Shown here in pieces: positions 1 to 7,337 of a stretch of DNA of 64,000 bases. The notes beneath the pieces were generated by a model. That model searched no databases. It saw only the letters and a list, made by a program, of their open reading frames with translations, and was not told the DNA's origin. This DNA comes from Candidatus Woesearchaeota archaeon. GTDB taxonomy: Archaea; Nanobdellota; Nanobdellia; Woesearchaeales; SM23-78. The stretch spans positions 275,340-339,339 of the forward strand of contig JAFGGS010000016.1 in the NCBI GenBank assembly GCA_016930415.1. Reading direction: 5' to 3'. Numbering within the stretch: position 1 is the first letter of the stretch; every line of letters begins with the position of its first letter. The translations under genes were made by a program, and so were the position numbers.

Positions 1-2
1 TC

Positions 3-275
3 ATCCACGGCGACCTCACCACGAGCAACATACTCATAGGCAAGGACGGAAACTTAGTTTTCATAGACTTCGGCCTCTCGTTCCAAAGCCACAAGGTAGA
101 GGACAAGGCAGTCGACATCCACTTGTTCAAGCAAGCGCTTGAGAGCAAGCACTTCAAGGTCTACGACGAGGCATTGAAGGAGTTCCTAGCAGGCTACAGG
201 AAAGCAGAGGGTTATGGCGAGATAATGAAGCGGCTCGAGGAAGTGGAGGCGCGCGGAAGGTATAGGAAGGGATGA
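3..275 (+). CDS. Bud32-type kinase, C-terminal fragment (5' end outside window)
   Basis: The open frame enters from the left edge and stops at TGA 273-275. The translation begins IHGDLTTSNILI and continues to FIDFGLS, which are the catalytic-loop HGD and the DFG metal-binding motif of the Bud32/PRPK family of small atypical kinases. Bud32 is part of the KEOPS complex that makes the t6A modification of ANN-decoding tRNAs. About 90 residues are visible. The N-lobe lies off the window, so whether this is a stand-alone Bud32 or the tail of a Kae1-Bud32 fusion cannot be seen. The next gene starts 4 nt after the stop, so the two are probably co-transcribed. Confidence 0.85.
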   Translation: MHGDLTTSNILIGKDGNLVFIDFGLSFQSHKVEDKAVDIHLFKQALESKHFKVYDEALKEFLAGYRKAEGYGEIMKRLEEVEARGRYRKG

Positions 276-279
276 TATC

Positions 280-2253
280 ATGAAAGGAAAGCCAAGTCTT
301 ATCTTTGTATTGTTGCTGGTTGTTTGCGCCTCTTTGGCTGCGCAGCCCGGCAGCGCAAAGACTTACCAGATGACCTTGCTCACAGTAGGCGAGGCAGGGG
401 ATGATCTCTTCGGAGGCACCGCCAAGGCATATCTCGAGGTCAAGCCAGGGTCAGGAAGGATATTCCTAGACTCGTTCCCGCTCACCAAGCTAGACACGCA
501 GATAAGCACAAGGTATGCCAATAAGATCGCGTGCGACTACAGGGACCTTGATTGCACAAGATATGATTTCTTCTACACGATAAGGGCAGATTCCACAATC
601 GTAGGGGGTCCTAGCGCCAGCGCTCCATTGACGATCCTGACAATCGCAGCCCTTGAGAAGCTTGACCTGAAGAACGACACTGTGATGACCGGCACCATCA
701 ACTCAGGAGGCAGCATAGGTCCTGTCGGCGGCATAAAGCAGAAGGCAAAGGCGGCGCAGGACGCTGGATTCGAGAGGATACTCATACCTAAGTTCTCCAT
801 AAGCGGCAAGGGCGGCAACGAGTCCAACGCGAGCACGAATCCTATAATAAGGTCCATCCAGATAACGACAACAAACAATAACACGCAGAACAGGAGTGAG
901 AACAAGAGCATCACCGTGGTGATAAACGATATACTCGTGAACAACACGGAGAGGCCTGAAGCGAACCATACTCCTGAAGAGAATGAAGCGGATGATAGAT
1001 CAGATGAGAAAGCGAGCGATTATGACCTGACTAACCTGACAATAGAGATTGTTGAGGTAAGAAGCCTTGAGGAAGCACTGCCTTATTTCACTGATAAGAT
1101 GAAGGCGAGGGAAGCGCTTGAGATAAGAGTCCCTGACGCATACATCAAGATGATGAAGGAGATATCAGAGAGCCTCTGCAACAAGGCCTATAGACTTAAG
1201 ATGAAGGTCAACTTAAGCGAGAGCGACCGCAACAAGACAGTCGACTTCGAGAGCAAGATAAATGCGAGTCTAGAATCAGGAGACCATTACTCCGCTGCCA
1301 GCTTCTGCTTCAACATGGGCGTTCTCTTGAGAAAAGCGAACATAAACGAGGTGAGCCTGAAGAGACCGGACAGGCTAGAGCTAATAAGAGCCAAGACCCT
1401 CCAGACAGTCGAAGCCCTCGACAATAATCTTGAGAACAGGACGATCTCGACCCTTCCTGAGATGGAGAGCTATATCATCGTCAAGGAGAGGGTTATTGAA
1501 GCCAAGCAGATCCTGAAGGAGATCAAAGGGAACATAACGGCTGACGAGCTCGCCTACGCGATCGAGAGGTATTACAGCGCAGCATACTGGTCCGTGTTCT
1601 TCAAGCTTAAGGGAGAGCCGATAAAGCTCGACCAGGATTTCCTGGAAGAGGCCTGTTACAAGAAGACTTCAGAGGCAGAGGAGAGACTCAACTATGCAGA
1701 CTTATATCTTCCTTCCATATTGAGAGCCACGAGAGAGGACATCGATGAGGCCCAGAAATATGCAAAAGAAGGCAACTACAAGATGTGCCTCTTCAAGGCA
1801 AGCTTTGCAAAGGCAGAGGCGAATCTCCTGCTCTCAAGCCTCTCTATCGAGAAGGAGCAGCTGGGAGACCTTGCCAGCGAGAAGCTCAGCTCTGCCGAGA
1901 GGCTGATTGCAAAAGAGAGCGCGAGGGGCTACTTCCCGATAATGGGCTACAGTTACTTCGAGTATGCAAGCTCCCTCAACGCAAACAACGAGTCGGTGTC
2001 CAGCCTGATATTCTCAGAGTATTCTCTTGAGCTGAGCAATCTAGAGATGTATTTCCCAAAGCACGGCTTCAGGCTTCCGAACGTCAATTATGAGGTATTG
2101 ACCTTGCTTGGTTTCACGTTCCTGGCGGGCATGGCTGCAGGCTCGCTCCTGACAATAAACCTCATCTTGAGGAGGATGAAAGAGAGATCCAAGGGACAAG
2201 CTGAGGCCAGAAGTGGAGTCAGGAGAGGCTCTGGCAAGAGAAGGATGAGATAA
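280..2253 (+). CDS. Secreted, membrane-anchored Lon-type (S16) serine protease
   Basis: The 657-residue protein starts with a hydrophobic signal (about 6-22, cleavage likely near AQPGSA), has an S16 (Lon) protease core at about 30-175, a long helical region and one C-terminal membrane segment (about 607-632) followed by a short basic tail. The Lon Ser-Lys dyad is recognisable: Ser112 in GGPSASAP and Lys155 in GGIKQKAKAA. There is no AAA+ domain, unlike cytoplasmic Lon or membrane LonB. The protease domain should face outside, which differs from LonB. A serine- and asparagine-rich, N-glycosylation-rich linker (about 180-245) follows the core. It starts 4 nt after the kinase stop, with AAGGGA just upstream. 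The substrate is unknown; surface-protein processing is plausible given the many surface proteins in this window. Confidence 0.8.
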   Translation: MKGKPSLIFVLLLVVCASLAAQPGSAKTYQMTLLTVGEAGDDLFGGTAKAYLEVKPGSGRIFLDSFPLTKLDTQISTRYANKIACDYRDLDCTRYDFFYTIRADSTIVGGPSASAPLTILTIAALEKLDLKNDTVMTGTINSGGSIGPVGGIKQKAKAAQDAGFERILIPKFSISGKGGNESNASTNPIIRSIQITTTNNNTQNRSENKSITVVINDILVNNTERPEANHTPEENEADDRSDEKASDYDLTNLTIEIVEVRSLEEALPYFTDKMKAREALEIRVPDAYIKMMKEISESLCNKAYRLKMKVNLSESDRNKTVDFESKINASLESGDHYSAASFCFNMGVLLRKANINEVSLKRPDRLELIRAKTLQTVEALDNNLENRTISTLPEMESYIIVKERVIEAKQILKEIKGNITADELAYAIERYYSAAYWSVFFKLKGEPIKLDQDFLEEACYKKTSEAEERLNYADLYLPSILRATREDIDEAQKYAKEGNYKMCLFKASFAKAEANLLLSSLSIEKEQLGDLASEKLSSAERLIAKESARGYFPIMGYSYFEYASSLNANNESVSSLIFSEYSLELSNLEMYFPKHGFRLPNVNYEVLTLLGFTFLAGMAAGSLLTINLILRRMKERSKGQAEARSGVRRGSGKRRMR

Positions 2254-2355
2254 TTCTGGTTTTAATAGCATCAGTTCATCTGTTTTTGATTGATGTTCTT
2301 GATCGATAACTAACAGGCTCAGCTCGCAGGCTATTTCACGATTATTAAACCCAAA

Positions 2356-2378
2356 GAAGACCTCAGATTGAGGTCTTC
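2356..2378. repeat. Perfect inverted repeat, 10-bp stem with 3-nt loop
   Basis: The arms GAAGACCTCA and TGAGGTCTTC flank GAT. The structure lies about 100 nt after the S16 protease stop. It could be a transcript-end hairpin of that gene or part of a structured RNA with the neighbouring 2387-2433 stem. The sequence after it is A-rich rather than T-rich on the plus strand, so a simple intrinsic terminator on that strand is not supported. Confidence 0.6.
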
Positions 2379-2386
2379 CCGGGAAA

Positions 2387-2433
2387 AAGAGGTGAGAGTG
2401 ATTCGTGAAAATATTTTCTCTAGCTCACCTCTT
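2387..2433. repeat. Inverted repeat, 10-bp arms with internal palindrome
   Basis: AAGAGGTGAG (2387-2396) pairs with CTCACCTCTT (2424-2433). The 27-nt loop contains the self-complementary GAAAATATTTTC. With the hairpin nine bases upstream this makes a two-stem array. Confidence 0.6.
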
Positions 2434-2626
2434 CTCTCGAGAAACTCTCTCACAGCTTTCTCTGCTTTCTAGAAATACAATACTACTATTTAAACTTTGC
2501 GCTGAAACACCATTACGGAATGGTGACAAAAACCAGGGTCGCTCCTGAGCCTGTTTTTGGCCGGAAGAATCATGGAAAAAACCACTCAAGAATTATTAAG
2601 GACTCCTGAAAACCAAACCTACAAAG

Positions 2627-3577
2627 ATGAGAATAATAACACCAGTCGCGATCCACGCCATGTTGATAATACTTATCGCGTGCACATATGCTCCAGAAGC
2701 CACGCCAGCAGAGAACGGGACTATAAAGACCTGCTTTAGCATGCAAGAGGACTGCGAGACAAGGCTTGCAGAGTTGATATCATCCTCTGCGCACGTCAAG
2801 ACAGCGCTCTATGACTTAGACGCACCCAGAATAATAACCGCCCTGAAAGACAAAGACACAGACTTGCTTATAGATGAGGACAACTACGAGGATTACGGCC
2901 AGGAGATAAAGAGCCCGGGACTCATGCACAACAAATTCTTCATACTGCACAACGCCTCTGGAAATGACTACGTGATCACAGGATCCACCAATCCGACCAG
3001 GAACGGCTTCCTAAAGAACGACAACAACATGATAATCATAAACTCACTCACGCTCGCGAATAACTACGAGGAGGAATTCTATGAGCTCAAGGAAGGAAGA
3101 GCGAGCAGAAAGACGACGTACACAAGGATCATTTTCAACGGCCACGAGCTTGAGAACTACTTCTGCCCGGAAGATAACTGTGAAGACGAAGTGCTAGAAG
3201 AGCTGGAAGCTGCCAACGAGAGCGTCCACTTCATGACTTTCAGCTTCACATCCGACAACATCGGAAAGCTCCTCATGAAAAGAAAAGAGGAACTTGACAT
3301 CAAAGGCGTGTTCGACAAGAGCCAGAGCGCGAGCAACAGGGAATACTCAGAATACCCTTGGATGAAGGAAGCAGGCATGGACGTGAAACTCTCAGACGGA
3401 AAAGGTAAGATGCACCATAAAGTCTTCATCATCGACAACAAGACAGTGATTACGGGCAGCTACAACCCGACAGCATCCGGGAACGCGAAGAACGACGAGA
3501 ACATGCTCGTCATCAGAGAACCAGCCATTGTCGAGAAATACCTGAAAGAGTTCGAAAGAGTGTGGAGTGAGAGCTAG
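2627..3577 (+). CDS. Phospholipase D-like protein, probable lipoprotein
   Basis: This 316-residue protein has a hydrophobic N-terminus ending in a lipobox-like LIAC (Cys19), so it is probably exported and lipid-anchored. Two PLD-type (HKD) motifs follow: MHNKFFILH at about 100-108 and MHHKVFIID at about 262-270, each followed by a GS-N-PT segment. The second is complete (His263, Lys265, Asp270). In the first (His101, Lys103) the usual Asp position is His108. PLD enzymes use the two histidines and lysines for phosphodiester chemistry, so activity is possible; the family includes nucleases and phospholipases and the substrate cannot be chosen from sequence. A strong Shine-Dalgarno sequence is not visible. 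The preceding 373 bp contain the only nearby promoter-like sequence. Confidence 0.8.
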   Translation: MRIITPVAIHAMLIILIACTYAPEATPAENGTIKTCFSMQEDCETRLAELISSSAHVKTALYDLDAPRIITALKDKDTDLLIDEDNYEDYGQEIKSPGLMHNKFFILHNASGNDYVITGSTNPTRNGFLKNDNNMIIINSLTLANNYEEEFYELKEGRASRKTTYTRIIFNGHELENYFCPEDNCEDEVLEELEAANESVHFMTFSFTSDNIGKLLMKRKEELDIKGVFDKSQSASNREYSEYPWMKEAGMDVKLSDGKGKMHHKVFIIDNKTVITGSYNPTASGNAKNDENMLVIREPAIVEKYLKEFERVWSES

Positions 3578-3603
3578 AGAGAGCTAGAAAGAGAATCAAA
3601 TAG

Positions 3604-4599
3604 CTATATCTCGACAAGAGAGTATTCTTCCTTGCCCATTCCTTGCCTCTGGGCTTCCTTGATCGAGAGGTAGGGGTCATGGTGGTGAAGCTCCTTGTAG
3701 AAGTCTTTGCCTTCCTGCTTTATCGAGAGATCCAGGCTTGCCTTGTCAGCAGCCACTATGTCGCTTGTCATGACTATCCCCACATCTTTTGCGACAGGGT
3801 CTCCTGGAAACGGGAAGCAATCGCAGTGCTTCGTGATGTGCCGCACGTCGTTCACATAGTAGACAGGCTTTCCCTCCAAGCTCTTTAGGGCGGCCCACGC
3901 GGCCTCGCACAGGAGGGTTTCGAAGTTCACGCTTATCTCGAGCGCGTCGTGCGGACAGTTGTAATAGCAGGTATCGCAGCCCATGCATCTGCTCTCGTTT
4001 ATCACGCACTTGTCCTTGACCTTGATGACCTTGAAAGGGCACACCTCCTCGCATATATGGCAGGCAGTGCACTTTTCGTTGACCTTAGGCATCCCGAGCT
4101 TGTGCTGGTCCCTCTTGGACTTAGGGCTCGCGCAGCCCATGCCGAGGTTCTTTATGCTTCCGCCGAAGGATGCGCAGTCATGTCCCTTGAAGTGGGTCAG
4201 GACGAGCATGGCGTCTGCCTCAGCCATCTCTTTTGAGACCTCGACGTCCATGTGGGCGGTCTTGAGTGTCACGTAATCGTCAGATATCATCACAGGGCAG
4301 CCCATCTTGTTTTCAGTGAAGCCGTGCAGCAGGGCGTTAGCCTTGTAGCCAGCCTTTATGTGCCTGGGCCCAGGGTACATGACGATAGTGTCGAACAGGA
4401 ATGGCTTGCAGCCAAGCCCTGTGAGGACTGAGACTGCTCGCTTGGCTAGCTCTGGCCTAAACATCCCCTTGCCTTCACCCATATGCAGCTTGACAGCCAC
4501 AGTCATGCCCTGCTTGAAGCCAGCATCCTCAAGTTCGGCCTCAAGGGCTTCTTCGAAGCCTGGCGACTCTGCGTCTCTCAATAAATGGACTTGCGCCAT
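3604..4599 (-). CDS. DUF362 protein with two 4Fe-4S clusters
   Basis: The 331-residue protein is a DUF362-family protein with a ferredoxin insert. Two cysteine motifs are visible: CTACHICEEVCP at about 180-191 and CMGCDTCYYNCP at about 205-216, each suited to bind a [4Fe-4S] cluster. The N-terminal half carries the family's conserved KLHMGEG and THFKGHDCASFGGSIKNLGMG segments. Family members are common in archaea and their biochemical role is not settled; electron transfer or metal handling is likely. It ends 26 nt from the convergent PLD gene. The ATG lies about 28 nt from the centre of an upstream TATA-like sequence, so the transcript may be leaderless. It is divergent from the small protein at 4783. 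Confidence 0.85.
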   Translation of the reverse strand: MAQVHLLRDAESPGFEEALEAELEDAGFKQGMTVAVKLHMGEGKGMFRPELAKRAVSVLTGLGCKPFLFDTIVMYPGPRHIKAGYKANALLHGFTENKMGCPVMISDDYVTLKTAHMDVEVSKEMAEADAMLVLTHFKGHDCASFGGSIKNLGMGCASPKSKRDQHKLGMPKVNEKCTACHICEEVCPFKVIKVKDKCVINESRCMGCDTCYYNCPHDALEISVNFETLLCEAAWAALKSLEGKPVYYVNDVRHITKHCDCFPFPGDPVAKDVGIVMTSDIVAADKASLDLSIKQEGKDFYKELHHHDPYLSIKEAQRQGMGKEEYSLVEI

Positions 4600-4621
4600 A
4601 GGGACGGTAATCAGGATAGAG

Positions 4622-4631
4622 ATTTAAATAT
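4622..4631 (-). promoter_or_regulatory. TATA box for the DUF362 gene
   Basis: ATTTAAATAT sits with its centre about 27 nt upstream of the ATG at 4599, the usual archaeal TATA-to-start distance, which implies a very short or absent leader. Confidence 0.6.
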
Positions 4632-4730
4632 GTTTTGAAAGAGTACTCGCCTGAGAACATTTCCATTTTAGAAATCTTTAAAAAGCCACCGCGATTCTCG
4701 CATATCTATCAGAAAGATTATTCAATAGGG

Positions 4731-4738
4731 ATTTAAAG
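4731..4738 (+). promoter_or_regulatory. TATA box for the SecB-like gene
   Basis: ATTTAAAG lies about 50 nt before the ATG at 4783. The predicted leader of about 25 nt contains GAGGTG (4769-4774), 8 nt before the ATG, a good ribosome binding site. Confidence 0.5.
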
Positions 4739-4782
4739 GGACTTAAAGGATAAGAAGAATTTTTCAGCGAGGTGCATGTTTT

Positions 4783-5190
4783 ATGGCAGTTATCGGATTC
4801 AATTTCACCAAGATGCTTGTTGAGAAGTACAGCCCTGTCAAGGGGAAGATCAGCATCAACAACAACGTCGGAATCACTGGACTTGAGGAGACCAAGCTCG
4901 ATATAAACACTGATAAGAAGAGCCTGAGGCTGACTTTCGAGTTCACATCAGCTTATGAGCCTAAGGTCGCCAAGATCCTCCTCGAAGGAGAGGTCATCTA
5001 CCTGATTGACAAGGATAAGGCCGAGGACGCTGTCAAGAACTGGAAGAAGAACAAGAAGGTCGACAAGGACGTCATGGCCCAGGTCCTCAACAGCGTGCTT
5101 GCGAAGTGCAACGTCGAGGCCCTTATCCTGAGCAGGGACATGAACTTGCCTCCGCCCATGCCTCTTCCCAAGGTCGGTGTGAAGGAGTAA
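4783..5190 (+). CDS. Small conserved protein, possible SecB-like fold
   Basis: This 135-residue protein is not one I can name with certainty. It has an N-terminal half rich in alternating hydrophobic residues (beta strands, e.g. KLDINTDKKSLRLTFEF), then a WKKNKK helix, a second helix (VMAQVLNSVLAKCNVEALIL) and a proline-rich C-terminus (NLPPPMPLPKVGVKE). This order of antiparallel strands, then helices, ending in a P-P-x-P-LP tail recalls the SecB/SecB-like chaperone fold, but no diagnostic motif fixes this. It is a single gene with its own promoter and a good GAGGTG ribosome binding site. A role in holding unfolded exported proteins would suit the surface-protein load here, but that is inference. 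Confidence 0.6.
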   Translation: MAVIGFNFTKMLVEKYSPVKGKISINNNVGITGLEETKLDINTDKKSLRLTFEFTSAYEPKVAKILLEGEVIYLIDKDKAEDAVKNWKKNKKVDKDVMAQVLNSVLAKCNVEALILSRDMNLPPPMPLPKVGVKE

Positions 5191-5262
5191 GTCCTCTGCT
5201 TTCCTAAAACTCATTTTCTTTTAGAAATAGAACCCGAAAGGTTTCCGGCGTATTTGTAAGAA

Positions 5263-5271
5263 TGCTTATAA
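5263..5271 (+). promoter_or_regulatory. TATA box of the ABC exporter gene
   Basis: CTTATAAAT sits inside the open frame that could start at 5262. Its presence argues that translation begins at ATG 5325 instead, leaving a leader of about 30 nt. Confidence 0.65.
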
Positions 5272-5324
5272 ATACTCCGCGAATAAATAGACCAACGAGA
5301 GAAACCACCCTAGAGGGAACTAGC

Positions 5325-7124
5325 ATGGCAAACAAGAACACCAGGAAAGAAGAGGAATTCAGCATAGACTACAAGTACAACCTGAAGCTATACTGGAGCA
5401 TCCTCAGGAGATACAAGCCCCTGATAGTGAGCATACTCGCAATAATACTGGTGCTTGAAAGCGCGCACACGTTCGACAGGTACCTATTCAAGATAATCGT
5501 GGACAAAGGGACGACCTTCATAGCAGGCACAATAACACGCGAAGCATACCTGCACGTATTACTCCTGATAGGAGCGGTATTCCTGGTAAGCATCGTGACC
5601 AAAGCCAGCCTCAGGTGGTTCTACTTCCACTGCGTGAACAAGATGGAAGTCAATATAATGCTCGATATAAAAACCAAGTTCCTGCACCACCTAGTCGGGC
5701 TCTCGTACAACTTCCACACGACCCACAAGACAGGAAGCCTAATAAGCAAGCTGATAAGAAGCGGAAGCGCAGTCGAAAGGATGACAGACACGTTCGTCTT
5801 CAACTTTTTCCCCCTCGCATTCCAATTAGTGGTGATAACAGCGTCAATAGTGTATTTCGACGTGACCTCAGCAGCGATAATAATCCTGATAGCAGCTTCG
5901 TTCATAGGCTACAGCATACTAATGGCAAAGAAGATGCAGTCAGCAAACGTAGAGGCCAACGAGGCAGAGGACTCAGAGAAAGCCCACATAAGCGACATAT
6001 TCACGAACATCGAGTCCATCAAGTACTTCGGAAAAGAGAAGGCTATACAAGAGAAGTACAAGCCCATAGGGGAGCAGACAAGAGACCTGCTGCTGCACTA
6101 CTGGAGCTACTTCAGGTGGCAAAGCGCAGGACTGAACCTTATACTAGGGATAGGGACGCTGCTGATCGTCTACTTCCCACTGGTCAAGATACTGAATGGA
6201 GAGATGAGCATAGGGACGCTCGTATTCATATACACGGTCTACGGAGGCCTGCTGAACAACCTCTTCAGCTTCGACCACGGCATAAGAGGATTCTACAGGT
6301 CAATGGCTGACTTCGAGTCGCTCTTCAAGTACTACAAGATAGAGAATGACATAAAAGACAAGCCGGGATCAGGGGACTTGCAGGTGAAGCGCGGAGAGAT
6401 CGAGTTCAAGGATGTCAGTTTCAGCTATAAGAACAGGCCTATCTTCAATAAGTTCAATCTCGTAATCCCAAAGAACAAGAAAGTCGCGCTGATAGGACCG
6501 AGCGGAGGAGGGAAGACATCACTCATAAGACTGCTATACAGGCTCTACGACGTGGACGAGGGAAAGATAACCATAGACGGGAAGAACATAGACAGTTTCA
6601 GGCAAGAAAGCTTGCGAAGCGAGTTCTCAGTAGTCCCCCAGGAATGCGTGCTGTTCGATGACACAGTCTACAACAACATAGCGTTCTCCAGGCCAGGCGC
6701 GACCAGGAAGGAAGTGATGCAGGCTATGAGGTTCGCCCAGCTGGACAGGATAGTCAAGAAATTCCCAAAGCAAGAGAACACGATCGTAGGAGAACGGGGA
6801 GTGAAGCTCTCAGGCGGCGAGAAGCAAAGGGTGTCCATAGCAAGAGCGATCCTGGCCGACAAGAAAGTCCTCGTCCTGGACGAAGCCACCTCAAGCCTGG
6901 ACTCAGAGACAGAGAGCGAGATACAAAAAGACCTCTACCGCCTGATGCAAGGAAGGACAAGTATAATAATAGCCCACCGCTTGAGCACAGTCATGCACGC
7001 AGACATGATAGTCGTCATTGACAAGGGAAAGATAACCCAGACAGGCAACCACAAGGACCTGATCAGGAAGGAAGGCATCTACAAGAAGCTGTGGAATTTA
7101 CAGAAAGGAGGTTACTTGGAGTAA
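5325..7124 (+). CDS. ABC transporter, fused membrane and ATPase domains (MsbA/Atm1 type)
   Basis: This is a 599-residue half-transporter that should act as a homodimer. Six membrane helices occupy about 30-315. The nucleotide-binding domain (about 350-590) has Walker A GPSGGGKT (from 391), Q-loop VVPQECVLF, signature LSGGEKQR (from 495), Walker B VLVLDEATSSLD (about 514-525) and H-loop IIIAHRLST. All catalytic residues are present. The architecture is that of type IV ABC exporters, which move lipids, peptides or drugs; the substrate is not predictable. An in-frame ATG at 5262 overlaps the TATA box and is rejected. GAGGGAA lies upstream of the chosen ATG. It is monocistronic, with a mobile element just downstream. 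Confidence 0.9.
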   Translation: MANKNTRKEEEFSIDYKYNLKLYWSILRRYKPLIVSILAIILVLESAHTFDRYLFKIIVDKGTTFIAGTITREAYLHVLLLIGAVFLVSIVTKASLRWFYFHCVNKMEVNIMLDIKTKFLHHLVGLSYNFHTTHKTGSLISKLIRSGSAVERMTDTFVFNFFPLAFQLVVITASIVYFDVTSAAIIILIAASFIGYSILMAKKMQSANVEANEAEDSEKAHISDIFTNIESIKYFGKEKAIQEKYKPIGEQTRDLLLHYWSYFRWQSAGLNLILGIGTLLIVYFPLVKILNGEMSIGTLVFIYTVYGGLLNNLFSFDHGIRGFYRSMADFESLFKYYKIENDIKDKPGSGDLQVKRGEIEFKDVSFSYKNRPIFNKFNLVIPKNKKVALIGPSGGGKTSLIRLLYRLYDVDEGKITIDGKNIDSFRQESLRSEFSVVPQECVLFDDTVYNNIAFSRPGATRKEVMQAMRFAQLDRIVKKFPKQENTIVGERGVKLSGGEKQRVSIARAILADKKVLVLDEATSSLDSETESEIQKDLYRLMQGRTSIIIAHRLSTVMHADMIVVIDKGKITQTGNHKDLIRKEGIYKKLWNLQKGGYLE

Positions 7125-7140
7125 AGTATTTATTTTTCTC

Positions 7141-7148
7141 TTCGTTAA
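7141..7148 (+). repeat. Left copy of 8-bp target-site duplication
   Basis: TTCGTTAA here is repeated exactly at 7272-7279, flanking the element at 7149-7271. Confidence 0.75.
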
Positions 7149-7271
7149 GGCTCTGTTGAAAATGTCGCCTTCGGCACCCCTTAGGGGACAACCCCTGCCT
7201 TTACAGCCGAAGAGTCTGCTTTTTTGGCAAAGCTCGTGCTGTAGGCTGTGGCGACATTTTCAACGCACCCC
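7149..7271. mobile_element. 123-bp MITE-like element with IS6-type ends
   Basis: The element begins GGCTCTGTTGAAAATG and ends in its near-complement, with a perfect 15-bp inverted repeat (GTTGAAAATGTCGCC at 7155-7169; complement at 7250-7264). It is bounded by an identical 8-bp direct repeat. IS6-family elements make 8-bp duplications and have ends of the form GG..CTGTTG.AAA, which matches. It carries no transposase, so it would need one in trans. Internally it can fold further: CTTCGGC/GCCGAAG (7169-7175 and 7206-7212) encloses a CCCC-TTA-GGGG hairpin (7177-7187). It lies between the ABC gene and the promoter of the next gene. A structured RNA is the alternative, but the duplication favours an insertion. 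Confidence 0.75.
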
Positions 7272-7279
7272 TTCGTTAA
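7272..7279 (+). repeat. Right copy of 8-bp target-site duplication
   Basis: TTCGTTAA matches 7141-7148 exactly. It lies directly against the promoter of the gene at 7338. Confidence 0.75.
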
Positions 7280-7283
7280 GAAA

Positions 7284-7295
7284 GATTTAAATATG
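7284..7295 (+). promoter_or_regulatory. TATA box of the coiled-coil gene
   Basis: GATTTAAATATG preceded by AAA resembles BRE plus TATA. It lies 12 nt from the end of the mobile element, so the insertion landed just upstream of the core promoter. Confidence 0.55.
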
Positions 7296-7337
7296 CCCGC
7301 ATCCAGTCTAGGCTAAGGAGGTGTTGGCGCTTACAAG

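Larger units (their letters stand above)
2254..2626. other. 373-bp intergenic region with several strong hairpins
   Basis: No credible gene lies here. The stretch holds three clear inverted repeats: 10-bp arms with a 3-nt loop at 2356-2378, 10-bp arms at 2387-2396 and 2424-2433 enclosing a 12-nt palindrome (2407-2418), and a 7-bp stem with a 4-nt loop at 2508-2525. A TATA-like TATTTAAAC lies at about 2487-2495 and could drive either the next gene or a small RNA. The density of perfect short helices suggests a transcribed structured RNA or transcription-end structures rather than a neutral spacer. I see no C/D-box pair or CRISPR-like unit. Confidence 0.5.

Noticed and set aside
2356-2525. CRISPR array
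   Set aside because: The repeats are inverted, not direct, unequal in sequence, and there are no spacers of regular length or cas genes.
5262-5324. N-terminal extension of the ABC exporter from ATG 5262
   Set aside because: This ATG overlaps a clear TATA box and the extra 21 residues have no family similarity; ATG 5325 has a normal leader and ribosome site.
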